Of a stretch of 64,000 nucleotides of DNA, positions 12,901-23,159 are shown piece by piece. The first letter of the stretch is position 1. Every line of letters starts with the position of its first letter. The notes under the pieces were generated by a model. It was not told the origin of the DNA. It saw only the letters and a program-made list of their open reading frames with translations, and searched no databases. Origin of the DNA: Owenia fusiformis (taxonomy: Eukaryota; Annelida; Polychaeta; Sabellida; Oweniidae); contig CAIIXF020000001.1 in NCBI GenBank assembly GCA_903813345.2, positions 30,057,915-30,121,914 of the forward strand, given 5' to 3'. The position numbers and the translations under genes were made by a program.

Positions 12901-15900
12901 GCCACACTTTACCTTGTAGGACGATTTTTGAGAGTACTTGGCATTTTGCCTTAAAGTTTAGCCAAAAAACTTCACTGTTTTTACAACTGATTCTTTTACA
13001 TTTAATAATTATTCATCAGACATGCATCGTGTTTACCTTATCTTGTGCAAGACGGCTCTCTTTCCCAGAGGCTTTTACAAGCATTTGCACCATTCCTACA
13101 GAACCATTGGACCGAGAACATGCCATATGAAGTGGTAGTTGGTCCTTTGGCTAAAAGGAAAGATATTCTCTGATAAATGTTTAGTATCAGTTAGAGCAAT
13201 GTTATAATGTTATGTATATTTTTCTCCAAGGCAATATCAATAATGTATTTATCCTTGGAGGAAAAATCATGACCCAAGCTTTTTGTACTGAAACAATTTT
13301 TTATTGATTTCTAAGATCATGTTTGTGAAATATTGTGAGAAACATCTCAGGTGTAGCCATGATTTGTCAGGGGGTCCTAATATTTCTGCCAATCTTTTTT
13401 CTAAATTTGCTTTAAATCTAAGTTTTGGTGAAATGTATAAGCAAGGCATTAACATGACAAAATGTCACCACCTAGTTGCTCACAATATTATGAGTTCAAT
13501 CTAAGTCAGATTTGAATTTCTGAGAACTTGTAGATGATTTTGAAAAATAAATTAGTCAATTTGTTGTTAAGCAAGTTGAAAAAAGACCTATTTGAACCTG
13601 AGAAAGTAATTGAAGCTGAAATCTCAAATCTAAAGTCAGATTTGAACTTCTGAGAACTTGTAAATGATTTTGAAAAATTGGTCAATTTGAAGCAAGATGG
13701 AAAAATACCTTTTTGACCTTGAGAATGTCATTGAAGGTCAAATCTTTGTTGACCTTGAACACTGTTTTTTTAGCTCAAAAAATGATGGGCCAAAAAAGGC
13801 CTTAGGGCCCCAAAAAGTGGTTCTTTTTGGTAATTACTGGTCCTTTTAAGGCCTTATTTTTTCATTTCAGGCAAAATTTTGAAGAAAATGGGCCTCAACA
13901 TTTGAGTTTTAGGGGCCCAATTGTTTTTGCGCAAGCTTTTCCTCTGACCTGAAATTCCCCCCCCCCCCTTGTCGGTTCCCAGATCCGCCCCTGTTGAGAA
14001 TGTCATTGAAGGTCAAATCTATAGTCAGATTTGAACTGTTGAGAACTTGTAGATGATTTTGAAAAAAAAAGAAATTTGGTCAATTTGAAGCAAGTTGAAA
14101 AAATACCTTTTTGAGCTTTTTTGACCTTAAGAAAGTAATTGAAGGTCATATCTCAAATCTAAAGTCAGATTTGAACTTCTGATAACTTGTAGTTGGTTTT
14201 GAATGAAAATTGGTCAATTTGAAACAAGTTGAAAAAAGACCTTTTTGACCTTGAAAAGGTCATTGAAGTTCAAATCTTAAAAAATATGGTCAGATTTGAA
14301 CGTAAGATTTTGTTACGACAGACGCCGATCGCCAACCGCCAACAGCCAACCACTTTTCTAGGCACATAAGTGCACTCTTTGTGCAAAACTGGAAGATGTA
14401 GACAATGTGGGTAAGGAGTGATTCCTGTTTGAAAAATAGCATGTGACTTGAAATTGAGGAAATGCAGCAAAATTCCGCACATGCACATGCACCCTGGCCT
14501 AAGACTAAGTTATATGTCGAATACTCCTTCAGTATTACTGTGATACTATAAAACATCGTGTTTAGTATCTATCCTTTTATACCATTTGAAGATCTTACAA
14601 ACATTCAAAAACTGTCAATATTTTGATAAATCTTCTTTAGATTTCCCGCACAAAGAACAGCTTTCGAACTTGAAAACAATTGGATAAAGCGACTAGCGAT
14701 TGATTACATATCGTTAGAATGTTACCCGCCATAGCGAAACCATTTATCTCTGAATGGCGGGTTGCAAACTGGAAAGTCTTCCTCAAAACAATAAATAAAC
14801 TCACCCCTCCTGTTATATTTGATTCAGTCTTCCTGTTAATAAGAAGTTTTATTATATCGTCTTTAGCATAGGAAGCAGCAAAATGCATCACCATCCTGCC
14901 ATCCTAAAAGGTGAAAACGTTACAAGATGGAAATATATCATATCAAGAATCAAGGTGTATATAATCAGCAAATGAACTCTTCCCATCTATGGAATTATAT
15001 GAAATATCTTAAAATTATTTGAAAAATTAAAATAGCCTACAAGGTAACTTATACACTGTTCATGGTTCAAGATGCCGGAAATATAGGACTACATGCTTAC
15101 AATCACAAGAGTAATGACATATATCATATTCCTTGAACACTTTCTGACACATTTTTCCTTGAACTCAATTTTAAATTTATTCTTCAATATGAATGAAATG
15201 TCCTTATAACTGGTGTACTCTTTGATGATTTCTGTCACCATTTTTAGTGTTTTCCCGTTAGCACCTGGGCTTACATATTTGACTAATATCATCTATTTCA
15301 ATAGTATGAGACAACGGAAAGATCAATGATGACTTTGCCATCGCTACAAAAAAGACGACAGCCTCTTACGGCTCTTACTGAACGAAGGCTTTAACCCGGC
15401 TGGTATCGAAATATTTGTCCGCTGTGACGCAGCATGCTATTTTTCATAAAAACACAAAGAATACTCCACGATTTATTTTTAACTCATATGTTTCGTTATA
15501 CCATACAAAATGACTTACTCCATGCAATGGATATATCATTTGCGGGTAACTTTCACTTCTGTTTGAAGTCCAATTACGCTGGGAAGAAAAGCTATTGAAA
15601 ATGGCGCCGGACTATCATACTTCAAAATGTACCATTTCTTGTTTAACTTTCTAATGGCACGATATAGTGACACGATAATATTTACACATGGTTTCAGCAT
15701 AACTATGAAGGTATAAATGAGATGTTGATGTATTTGGTCTTTTTAATTCTTTTATAAAAAATAATGTTTAATTTTTTTGTCCGCTGTGACGGAGCAGTTG
15801 CAAATGTGAACTGTGAAAATGCTCCGTCACAGCGGACAAAAAATATGAATATTATTTTTTATAAAAAAATTAAAAAGACCCAATGCATTAATATCTCATT

Positions 15901-18900
15901 AATACATTCAGAGTTATGCTCAAAACATATGTTTATATTATCGTGTCACTATATCATGCCATTAAAAAGTTAAAAAAGAAATGGTACATTTTAGAGTTTG
16001 ATACTCTGGCGCCGTTTTCAATAGATTTTACTCCTAGCGTTATTGGACTTCAAACAGAATTGAAGGTTACACGCAAATGATATATCCATTGCATGGAGTA
16101 AGTAATTATCTTTGATATAACGAAACATATGAGTTAAAAAATAAATCGTGAAGCATATTTAGTGTTTTTATGAAAAATAGCATGCTCCGTCACAGCGGAC
16201 AAATCTTTCGATACCAGCCTGTGTTAACACAATATTTGCAAACACAGTAATAATGTAAAAAGATTGACTGTTGATAATTATTAATGACAAGTTCACAAAC
16301 CAAATGCCGCAATGTAGTTTAGCCATGTTTGACGAGATATTCTCCATGTTAAGATTTTAATTGATCAAATAAATCTTCATTTATTTTAGACATGCATACT
16401 TTCGTTTGCCTGTTACAATCATGAAAAGAGAAATCACATATGGAGTGGTTTTATCAAATTAAAGAATTGCGATTGGTATCCTGAAAATGTCCCAATTTAC
16501 TCTTGACTTCATCATGTGAAAATTTACAATCGATGATTGTCAAAGGTGATCGCATGAAATTTGCCGAAAATATTTTTTTCAGTTTATGTTTATGTTTCTT
16601 TATTTCCTCCGTTTTATTGGAGAGCAAAACAATTGAGATAAATCTAAGATAATAATGCCATATCTTGGGACAGTTAAAACATTATAAATTATGATTACTT
16701 TTGCTTTGTCATTCACTGTTGCTCCAAGGTCGAGTAGTCTCTCTACAAGTACTAACTTGTTCTCCCTGGCTGCTATCATCAACGGCGTCATGCCAGTCTC
16801 CTGAAACAAGAATTAGATGATATGTATGAAAGTATTTTTTTAATTTGGTACAGTTTTTTTGGGAACGATGCTCGGGAGTCGGCGTCCGGCGTAAATATAT
16901 GTAACAAATGGTTACACTTTTGTAATCATTTACACTCACCAGTTGGTAACATCTTACTTATCATGTTAATGTTTTGCTAAATTACGCTTGCGTTTTATAC
17001 AATTCTATCAAAGGTTTTGGAAAATCTAGCTGATCGTCGAAGCGGATCTTTTTTGGGGGGAACAGATCTCCTATAATGACGATAAGACCTCTCTTCTTGG
17101 GCAATCATATTAGGCCTATTATTGTATATTATAGGTGGTAGTTCTGTATAAATGTAGAATGACTTACTTATTGGTGTAAGTTCTCGCTAAAATTCAGCAG
17201 GCCCACAGCCAGGATTTACCTGGGGAGCGGTTTTACTAAGGGGGAGCTTTTGCCGGGGAGGGGGCTTTTTGACAGTTTTTAACAAACCATGCGAAAAGTG
17301 CTCAGAATGGTGAAAAACTGCATGATTTTGAAAGAATTTCTGGCCAGGGGGAGTCTAGGGGTTGGAGCGACCGCTCCCTCCGCAACCCCTGAGACTCGGC
17401 TACGGGCCTGTTGAAATTGTAATATTCTCAACAATCGTAGATATATCAAAAATCATTAATGAAAATTAAGCCACACATGGTTAAAACGAAACGTAAAATT
17501 ATTAAATATTATGATAACCTCGGCGTCAAACGACCAAAACGGCCCCATGACCAACGCCCTAAACCCCCGACAATGGCCCCGATGCAGTGCCACATTGATG
17601 TTCACTGGGCTTGAAGTAGATGCTTCCTATTTTGTACAAAGAAGAACAGATAAGACACGTTTCATAGAAACACGAGTCAATAGTATTAATTATTTATCTA
17701 AAGCAAAGCTACATCTTGTTTGCAGCAATCACTAGCTGGATTGCTATAATAGGGAATAGCCATGCAACCTCAAGCTTGGCAAGATAGGGCAGAAACTAAG
17801 TTTCAGAATACAAATGAAGGATCATGTTGACAACGCTGCACCAAGAATATGCATATTGTATAATAGAAGTAGAATTATATACCTGAAGAGTTTAATCTTA
17901 ATTGGAGTTTGATGCACACCTGATGCGATCTCACCAATATCAATCAATGCATTAAAGCGGGTATTATATAACATTCTTGTTGGATGAGAAAAAAATGAAA
18001 ATAGAAATTACAGATCTAGATTAGAAACGAAATGTCATAAAATATAACATGGCCATAAAAGTAAACCTATTTAAATGCTCATCATTTCCACATATATTTC
18101 TAATGTTTATCAAGAACAGACGTATTCTAAGTATTACAATACTGCATTCTTTGAAGTAAATGAATTTCCCCATTTTATATTGATTGAGCTTTATTATAGT
18201 GATTAAATTAATCCGAACACATCAATTATTAATTGGAAATAGGCCTACACGATCCTTCAGCATATTTGACCATTATCACTTTGAATCACGTAAAATCACA
18301 AATACAGATATTTCCTATAAATATGTAATTGTCTATATGCGAGTCGAGTCACGAGTTCCGCATCAAACATACTTTTAAAATTAAGTAGAACAATAATATA
18401 ATTTTAAAACGTGTCTGTCGCTATGCTACATGGATGTTCAGCCAGACGTTTACCTTGTTTGTGACTATGTGTTTGTATGTAGTATTTAAAGTTACATAGA
18501 CGTAAAAGTATAGAATAGTCAACCATATATTCACACTGGGCTCTCCTAAAGCAGGAGGAGAAAGAGGTGTCCAGAGTTTTGATCCAAGACTACAAAGTCT
18601 TTATTTCGCTTTTTTATTCTTGATATTTAGTAAACAGAAAAATGCACGGACGTCATGCAGTCCGATTTTAAACTGTACTAAAGTCCATCTGATCGGGAAA
18701 ATATAAATATTTCAAGTTGGTGAGATTTATAGAAGATTAAGAACATTTGCTAATAATTGTAAAACAGAGGTTGTTCCGTTCATTCTTACACTACTTAAAC
18801 ATGCCAATGAAGCCTTTGATTATTAATGATAAAATGATCGTAAATGACATAAAGTAAATGCATTCTAGAGCTTTATAATCCCCGTTCTAGAAAATCTGAT

Positions 18901-21217
18901 AGAAGACAGAAAATGAGCAATGATATTTTATTGCAATTTATTGTAATTTTTGTGAAATCACTGCTTTTCATGATGCAGAATCGATTTTCTTTTTCAGCTG
19001 AATTGGTGTTTTGTTATAAACCTAAGGTGAGTATTGCCATCACGTTTAATTCTAATTAGTACAATCAATACACTTTAGAAATAAGTTAACCGTGACAGAG
19101 TTCACATTCTGGAAAATAAATCAAATATAACAAAAAATATCGAAAAAACAAAAACTCTTTACAAATTTCACAAATTAAACTATGATGCTGAGTTTAGCCG
19201 CTGTTTACCCGATAGGTGACACTGATTTTGCTGCTCGTAGAAAACTGTCCCCTCTCTATGAGAACTTAATTGACTCATTGTGGGATCCAAAGTCTGTATT
19301 ATCCCTTGGAACACAAAGACTGGGAAAAGGTTTCCTTCAACCCCCAAAAGCATTAGATAAAGAGTGGATCTGAATTACTAATCAGAACCAAAATGATCCC
19401 TTTTGAGTAAACACACACTGACTAGGAAAGAGAATGAAAATAAGGTCATATTACAACAAACCAATAGAGAGGGGACTTTAAACTCCAGGAACAACCATCC
19501 TCCATACAACACTCATGAAACAAACAGAACAAATACTCTAAAAATATGATAAAAAGCCAGTACATATTTAGAAAATAATTTGCTGAGTAGACAACAATAA
19601 CTAATTAGACTTTCGGCAAAGTGTCAGATGTTTGTAAATCGGAGATGTAAATTCCTAAATTGTCTATACACATAACGCCGGGGTTTTAACATTGTGTTTT
19701 AAGTAAACATATCAGCAAAGAAAACAAAACACATCGATCTGTTAATCGTTCCCTTTATAGTCCCTGTCCTAACTGGCAAGCGCATCAAGGATGACTTTCG
19801 TTCCGTATGCTTTGGAATATTAGCTTTGTAACAAAACAGACAATCGAAAAAAACACAAATCGATTTACCCTCTCGCCTTATCCTATGAGAGCCATTCGAT
19901 TTAATTGAGGCAATCGTGTAAGTGGAATCTATGAAAATATTGACATGGCGATAAATGGAGAATTGTATCTTTGAATTCACGACCGAGCCCTTATTTAACG
20001 AATATAATCAAGTGACGCTTTTCAAGCGAGGTAGTTTTTGTTATTGTAAGAGAGTGGGAATAAATACGGCTTATCCAACTTATTCAACATAGTTCAATTA
20101 ATATCCAATGTAAAGAGTTCTTGTAATGAAATACTTGGTTAAGTTTCCATGGAGAATGCGTAGTATTGACGGATATTGAAGGTCGTGATTCAATCATGAA
20201 TTAAAGATGTAGAGAGGAATTTAATCTAGGATTTCTGCTCTGTATGACATTCGTGTTTCTTATTGTGATACACGGTCTCTACTATTCCTTGATAAGCGCA
20301 AGCTTGGGATAAAGAGAAACACTTAAAATTAGAATGGTATTTCTGGCAATTTTTACCACTGAAAAATAAGTTTCAAGATATATTTAATGATGAAAATAAA
20401 ATAGAAAATGATACAGTTGTCAGTTCAATTGCAACTTAATATTAAATATCACAGATATTGTCTAATGGAGGAAAAACTGCAGTGGGTCTTTTTTCATCCT
20501 GGGACAATAATTATGTCACGATATAACTATTTAATATTGTTATTTTAAACAAATGAACAAAAACTGCTTTTGGGTTATTGTTGGGGTGGTGAATTTTTAT
20601 TTTCAAATATCGCATTTTCAACTAAAACAATTTTTTGAAGATGGCGTTGTCACATGATAAACAACTGATGTCATCTAATTTCGTTCAGTCAATTTGATTT
20701 ATTAGTCTCTCTTCTATAGGTTGTGGGGGGGGGGGGTAGAAGAGACTGTGGATGCCTTCAGTCGTGAAGGAATCGTGGAATGATAATGGAAGAGTTGTTT
20801 TTGACATTGTTAAAGAACATATATCATCTAGATCTCTATGTCTAGGTGAGGTCTAGGTACACATTTTTAATTTCGGACGCGTTATTTATCAATGCAATGG
20901 AGGAGAGTTTATTTCAACATTTCTTTTTTTTGATAAAAGTAGCAGTCCAATTCGTCTAGTAATTCAAATTACTTAAATAAACAGAAAAGTTAAGACATTA
21001 CCTCGTCAGGTGTGTTTATATCTGACGTCCCCTTGTCCAGACCCCTTAGGATCTGGTCCAGTACACTCCATTCTCCCTTTGTGGCCAGCGATATGATCCT
21101 TCCAACGCTGGACACGGAGGTCGTGGACTGAGAACTCATCGAGTCGCTCTCGCCTTTCTTTCCTGCGGAACTTGGTGTCGATGCCCCGGTGGAACTTCCA
21201 CCAGCCGGGGTTGACAT
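793..21217 (-). CDS. TRPN1/nompC: TRPN (NOMPC-type) mechanotransduction channel, N-terminal ankyrin part, 15 coding exons, 3' end off the window
   Basis: The gene encodes the cytoplasmic ankyrin spring of a TRPN channel, the plasma-membrane mechanosensory cation channel of invertebrate and fish sensory cells. Fifteen exons bounded by AG/GT are all phase 0 and join into about 605 residues. A Ser/Thr-rich leader of about 35 residues precedes roughly 16 ankyrin repeats with TPLH-type helices. The order and wording of the repeats follow Drosophila NOMPC as I remember it, for example DGSTLMHIAS followed by LHMPNK, then LLGFGAEV, then ETPLHIAARVKDGD, then a HYCARAGN repeat. I see no exon missing between them. 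The remaining ankyrin repeats, the six membrane helices and the TRP box must lie left of base 1. The identity rests on remembered family sequence rather than a search, but the match is long and in order. Confidence 0.93.
1221..1349 (-). CDS. TRPN1/nompC: TRPN coding exon 14, long ankyrin repeat
   Basis: This exon has 43 codons between TTGTAG and GTAAGT. It contains EGETAVHFAAELIKTMV and LMLEYEGDVNMSTKL. The repeat carries an insertion between its helices, as in NOMPC. Confidence 0.92.
1671..1799 (-). CDS. TRPN1/nompC: TRPN coding exon 13, long ankyrin repeat
   Basis: This exon has 43 codons between TTTAG and GTAAGT. It contains GETPLHVAVRYCHLEVAKEL and then an extended loop ending NQQNS. The fly protein has a similar long loop here. 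Confidence 0.92.
1800..2970 (-). other. TRPN intron between exons 12 and 13
   Basis: This is AT-rich intron. A short direct repeat (GATGATTCCT repeated) lies at about 2688-2715. Nothing else was recognised. Confidence 0.5.
2971..3069 (-). CDS. TRPN1/nompC: TRPN coding exon 12, ankyrin repeat
   Basis: This exon has 33 codons between TTTTAG and GTATGA. It reads DGETALHIGCREGNLRMVQT. Confidence 0.92.
3334..3435 (-). CDS. TRPN1/nompC: TRPN coding exon 11, ankyrin repeat
   Basis: This exon has 34 codons between TTGTAG and GTTATT. It contains RETPLHIAARVKDGDKCADM, a stretch shared with NOMPC nearly unchanged. Confidence 0.93.
3627..3728 (-). CDS. TRPN1/nompC: TRPN coding exon 10, ankyrin repeat
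   Basis: This exon has 34 codons between CTTCAG and GTGAGT. It contains DNYTAIHIAVQYCKP and LLGFGAEV, both close to NOMPC. A long inverted-repeat element begins only about 40 bases upstream of its acceptor. Confidence 0.93.
3766..4877. mobile_element. Non-autonomous inverted-repeat element with tandem monomers, copy A
   Basis: The left end carries GCGAATCCCATCGAAC and the right end carries GTTCGATGGGATAAT, a short inverted repeat. The interior is a tandem series of roughly 140-150-bp monomers. Each holds AAAATGGCGGCCATTTT, CAAATATGAACAAAATCGC and CTACTTTTCGAGTTATAG. The right end closes with a microsatellite and TCCCTCCGAACTTC. Copy B at 7941-9404 shares the whole plan. No transposase is present, and the superfamily is not clear to me. 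Confidence 0.75.
4709..4836. repeat. (CGGA)n microsatellite with CGTACGTA interruptions
   Basis: CGGA tetranucleotides are broken at regular steps by ACGTACGT. The reading frames through it encode Arg/Thr/Asp/Gly or Pro/Ser/Val/Arg periodic peptides that are by-products of the repeat. A shorter equivalent lies at 9279-9361 in the sister element. Confidence 0.9.
5010..5670. repeat. 16-bp tandem array, unit GTGCTTAGGTCACACT
   Basis: About 40 units of 16 bp vary mainly at CACACT, CACATT and CACAAT. Nearly every unit contains AGGTCA. A few units carry a 5-bp expansion (GTGCTGTGCTTAGG). The array lies in the TRPN intron between exons 9 and 10. Confidence 0.93.
5733..5831 (-). CDS. TRPN1/nompC: TRPN coding exon 9, ankyrin repeat
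   Basis: This exon has 33 codons between TTCCAG and GTATAT. It reads SGAVCLHAAAKRGHNSVVKS. It lies about 60 bases from the 16-bp tandem array. Confidence 0.92.
6198..6398 (-). CDS. TRPN1/nompC: TRPN coding exon 8, two ankyrin repeats
   Basis: This is the only double-repeat exon seen: 67 codons between TTCCAG and GTAATT. It contains RSPLHIAAERGNTSIVELL and then DGSTLMHIASEYGHPDTAM, ending LHMPNK. The second repeat is almost word for word the NOMPC sequence as I remember it, and is the strongest identifier of the gene. Confidence 0.95.
6634..6735 (-). CDS. TRPN1/nompC: TRPN coding exon 7, ankyrin repeat
   Basis: This exon has 34 codons between TTTAG and GTATGT. It contains EGHTPLHISAWEGDEPMMKY. 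It has few in-frame Met codons and would be missed by a simple ORF scan. Confidence 0.92.
6748..7056. repeat. Tandem repeat of about 105 bp, nearly three units
   Basis: Three copies start with AAATTTGAGAAATGCCC at about 6748, 6850 and 6956. They share CATCAAAATATTACAA and AGATATTATGT. The first two are nearly identical and the third is diverged and shortened. Short open frames across it are by-products. Confidence 0.88.
7647..7745 (-). CDS. TRPN1/nompC: TRPN coding exon 6, ankyrin repeat
   Basis: This exon has 33 codons between TTTCAG and GTAAGT. It reads DNGDHVLHIACRKKDIELAK. The intron before it is nearly 5 kb and full of repeats. Confidence 0.92.
7941..9404. mobile_element. Non-autonomous inverted-repeat element with tandem monomers, copy B
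   Basis: This copy has the same termini as copy A (AACCAGAACAACGGC on the left, GTTCGATGGGATAAT on the right). It has the same internal monomers, with more units, and ends in a CGGA microsatellite. Two copies in neighbouring introns of one gene in the same orientation show a family with many genomic copies. Confidence 0.75.
10035..11126. mobile_element. Mariner-family deletion derivative with ~200-bp terminal inverted repeats and TA duplication
   Basis: The ends are CGAGGGGTGATCCAAAAGTC and its complement, flanked on each side by TA inside a broken satellite unit (GCATA...TATAG). The inverted similarity extends about 200 bp and includes CCTGCCACCCGGAACGGTAT at about 10207 and again, inverted, near 10940. 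This is the IS630/Tc1/mariner pattern. The internal transposase is a decayed fragment, so the copy is non-autonomous. Confidence 0.88.
10381..10625 (-). pseudogene. Remnant of mariner transposase C-terminus
   Basis: Read on the minus strand, the segment gives a mariner-like tail. PCDF (the region of the third catalytic Asp in D,D34D enzymes) is followed after a frame break by SKLKRWLKENV, then ELQ and finally WYEKCVQIRGKYVEK and a stop. The upstream catalytic part is missing. The family assignment rests on my memory of mariner C-termini. Confidence 0.65.
11470..12290. repeat. Dispersed repeat with ~125-bp tandem units (copy 1)
   Basis: It starts with GGCATTAACATGACAAAATG and GCTCACAATATTATGAGTTC. 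It then carries tandem units containing ACCTTGAGAAGGTCATTGAA, AAAGTCAGATTTGAACTTC and TTGGTCAATTTGAAGCAAG. A second copy with the same lead-in lies at 13440-14300. Confidence 0.85.
12686..12790 (-). CDS. TRPN1/nompC: TRPN coding exon 5, ankyrin repeat
   Basis: This exon has 35 codons between TTCCAG and GTAATA. It contains LTALFLAAECGNTAVCRELL. The CRELL signature is shared with NOMPC. Confidence 0.92.
13037..13150 (-). CDS. TRPN1/nompC: TRPN coding exon 4, ankyrin repeat
   Basis: This exon has 38 codons between TTTTAG and GTAAAC. It contains LPLHMACSRSNGS and ends LAQDK. It is a few residues longer than a 33-residue repeat, as in the fly protein. Confidence 0.9.
13440..14300. repeat. Dispersed repeat with ~125-bp tandem units (copy 2)
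   Basis: It has the same start (GGCATTAACATGACAAAATG) and the same internal units as copy 1, in the same orientation. It is interrupted at about 13765-13995 by a different G/C-rich dispersed repeat. Confidence 0.85.
13765..13995. repeat. Dispersed repeat rich in GGGCCC, inserted in copy 2
   Basis: It contains GGGCCCCAAAAAGTGG, a run of C at about 13956-13968 and GGTTCCCAGATCCGCCCCTG. A related copy in the opposite orientation lies at 55258-55415. A unit of the ~125-bp repeat resumes directly after it. Confidence 0.75.
14805..14903 (-). CDS. TRPN1/nompC: TRPN coding exon 3, ankyrin repeat
   Basis: This exon has 33 codons between TTTTAG and GTGAGT. It contains MVMHFAASYAKDDIIKLLI and ends TGG. 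The Drosophila protein also has a Gly-Gly at this point. Confidence 0.9.
15395..16223. mobile_element. Foldback element with TTAA target duplication (piggyBac-like MITE)
   Basis: TTAA flanks both ends (15391-15394 and 16224-16227). The ends share GGCTGGTATCGAAA and TTTGTCCGCTGTGACG in inverted order. The two arms of about 400 bp are near-complementary along their whole length, apart from a loop near 15795-15818. TTAA duplication is typical of piggyBac. No transposase is present. GTCCGCTGTGACG occurs at both ends and twice around the centre. Confidence 0.88.
16699..16800 (-). CDS. TRPN1/nompC: TRPN coding exon 2, ankyrin repeat
   Basis: This exon has 34 codons between TTTCAG and GTAATC. It begins ETGMTPLMIAARENK, a standard ankyrin helix pair, and ends GATVNDKAK. 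It joins exon 1 in phase 0. Confidence 0.92.
17198..17410. repeat. Dispersed repeat with short inverted ends
   Basis: The left end CAGGCCCACAGCCAGG mirrors the right end GGCTACGGGCCTG. The interior is G-rich (GGGGGAGC, GGGGAGGGGG). A similar terminal string, AACAGGCCCGTAGCCAGC, occurs at 6828-6845. Confidence 0.6.
17411..20989 (-). other. TRPN intron 1, 5' part
   Basis: This is AT-rich intron sequence between exons 1 and 2. A poly-G run lies near 20725. I see no convincing exon. The open frame at 19182-19373 lacks splice or codon evidence. Confidence 0.5.
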
Positions 21218-21235
21218 TTTGTTAGTTATAAACAC
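21002..21235 (-). CDS. TRPN1/nompC: TRPN coding exon 1 (start codon exon)
   Basis: Translation most likely starts at the ATG at 21217 (residues MSTPAGG), giving 72 codons. A TTTAG acceptor ends at 21236, so 21218-21235 is the last 18 nt of 5' UTR and an untranslated exon must lie further upstream. The leader is rich in Ser, Thr and Gly. It is followed by the first degenerate repeat (residues SLATKGEWSVLDQIL). The exon ends in GAG before the donor GTAATG. Confidence 0.88.
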
Positions 21236-22438
21236 CTAAATAAATCACTTGTTCCCCTACATGTTTCTTCGCTGGTTTCTTTTTTATTTGAATGATGTGA
21301 GTTCTATTGCCTAATTATGCGAAATCATCATGGCAACGAATCAACTTTATACTCAAATTACCTCAAATCCTTAAATGCTAGCCTGTAGCTTTTGTTGATA
21401 TGTTACATTTAGATTTTCTTTATTAACATCCATTTATACTGACTTTTAAACTTTGTTATACCCCGCTGGGTTGTCATTATTTACTCTTAATAATTTCCAT
21501 CGGAATTCCATAGTAATCAAATCACTTTGTTTCCCTGAAACTTTGCCTTAGCGCTAAACACTCCGATACAAGTAAGTTACGAGCATTAACTTTGTACAAT
21601 CGATACAGGGCACAGAACTGCCAATTCCTTAACTCCTACCTCCTCGGTGATATTAATTACAGCACGCAACTAAATGCTCTCATTTTCACCCTCATTTACA
21701 ATTAAACTCTGCATTAAATTGATTGCGTTATCAAAGAGATGAAGCATGCTTCGGGTAGATAAAAAATCCGTGTTTCATTCCATCCTTATGTCCATTTATC
21801 TCAAGCTATCAATGTTTCATAATTACAAAGTATGGTATGTTATAGTACTTCTCAGTCGTGTATAATTCACAGCTACGTATATTAACAATGGTCTCAAGTA
21901 TCATATAGTTTTAACACTAACAAAAATGCAAAATTAAGGCATTTGTTGACATAGACTTGCCAACTTAAGGTACTTCAAAACTTACACGATAACTATTTGA
22001 TCTTTAACTTTTTTACAAAGATCACTTTGGGCTTTTGTTAAGTTGTTACTATCACAATTGTATTTGAAACAGTAAACATTGGTAAATATTGATAGAATAT
22101 TAACTATATGTCCAAACTTCATTACAGTAAAACCTGTGTATATTGAACAAATCTTTGCCGAGAAAAAACGTTCAATTTATACAGAGGTCAGTAGAGTATG
22201 TGCGGAGGAAGAGTGTCTAGTAGTGTCTAGACACTGTCTACTAGAGACAGGTGTTCATTAGAGAGAGGTGTTCACTGAGACAGGTTTAACTTTATGTTCT
22301 ATCTAAAGTGTCATTATGCCAAAACGTTGTTGTTATTTTAATTCAACATACAATTTACATACAATACATTTTAATACACATTACATACAATACATTTTAA
22401 TTGTAAATACAATACCTACATGTATCAAAAATAAACTC

Positions 22439-22472
22439 CAGGTTGCTTTATATACATGTATACAGCAACCTG
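22439..22472. repeat. Short hairpin
   Basis: CAGGTTGCT and AGCAACCTG flank a TATATACATGTATA core, making an almost perfect palindrome of 34 bp. No host function can be inferred. Confidence 0.6.
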
Positions 22473-23159
22473 ACGTTTATTCTACTAAAATAATTCTAAC
22501 GAACAGATCACAATCGAATAAATGATAATGACATCATACATGTAGACACAAATCTGTTGTTTTGATTCATCTGACTTTCCTAATATCATACTGTTAAACG
22601 ACCGTATTCCTTCAATCAGTATGTAATACCTTGATGCCCTAATATTTCGTCCGGCATCGGTTCCAATTTGTTCTATCTAACGTTTTTCCCATTTAAAGAA
22701 AACCAGGAAAATTTCAGTTTGTCACTGAGAAATTAGAAAAGCTCTTTTGCCGAAACGTATATTTTTGAGTATAATCTTCATTTACTATTAGTATAAGTAT
22801 TATTTTTAATTATTGATCGATTCATTATTTTTATTTGAACATAAAGCAAAGGTTACTTTATGTAAATGCAGATGATACATCTAAAAATATAAAAGCCATA
22901 TTGGCACTTGGAGTTAAGGATAATGATGAAGCTGACACAAAGTGGATGTTATCAGAAGCAATGAATCAAACAATTATCTGTACATGTCATCAAATATAAT
23001 TACTGGAAATATCATAAAGTTGGAGTTGTTATAAAAATTTAGATCAAGAATGTCTAAATATTAGAAAATGTTGAATTCTAAATGTACTTTGTTTAACATT
23101 CAAATTACGCGAAAGTTCAAGTTCCTTGAAACAAATTTCAAACCTTTTGAAAAGAAATA

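Noticed and set aside
14290-14556. 88- and 72-codon minus-strand frames near 14.3-14.5 kb
   Set aside because: They overlap the end of the dispersed repeat. They show no ankyrin pattern and their phases do not fit the TRPN exons.
19182-19373. 63-codon frame in TRPN intron 1
   Set aside because: It has no matching splice sites and no family resemblance, and it lies in the opposite orientation within an intron.
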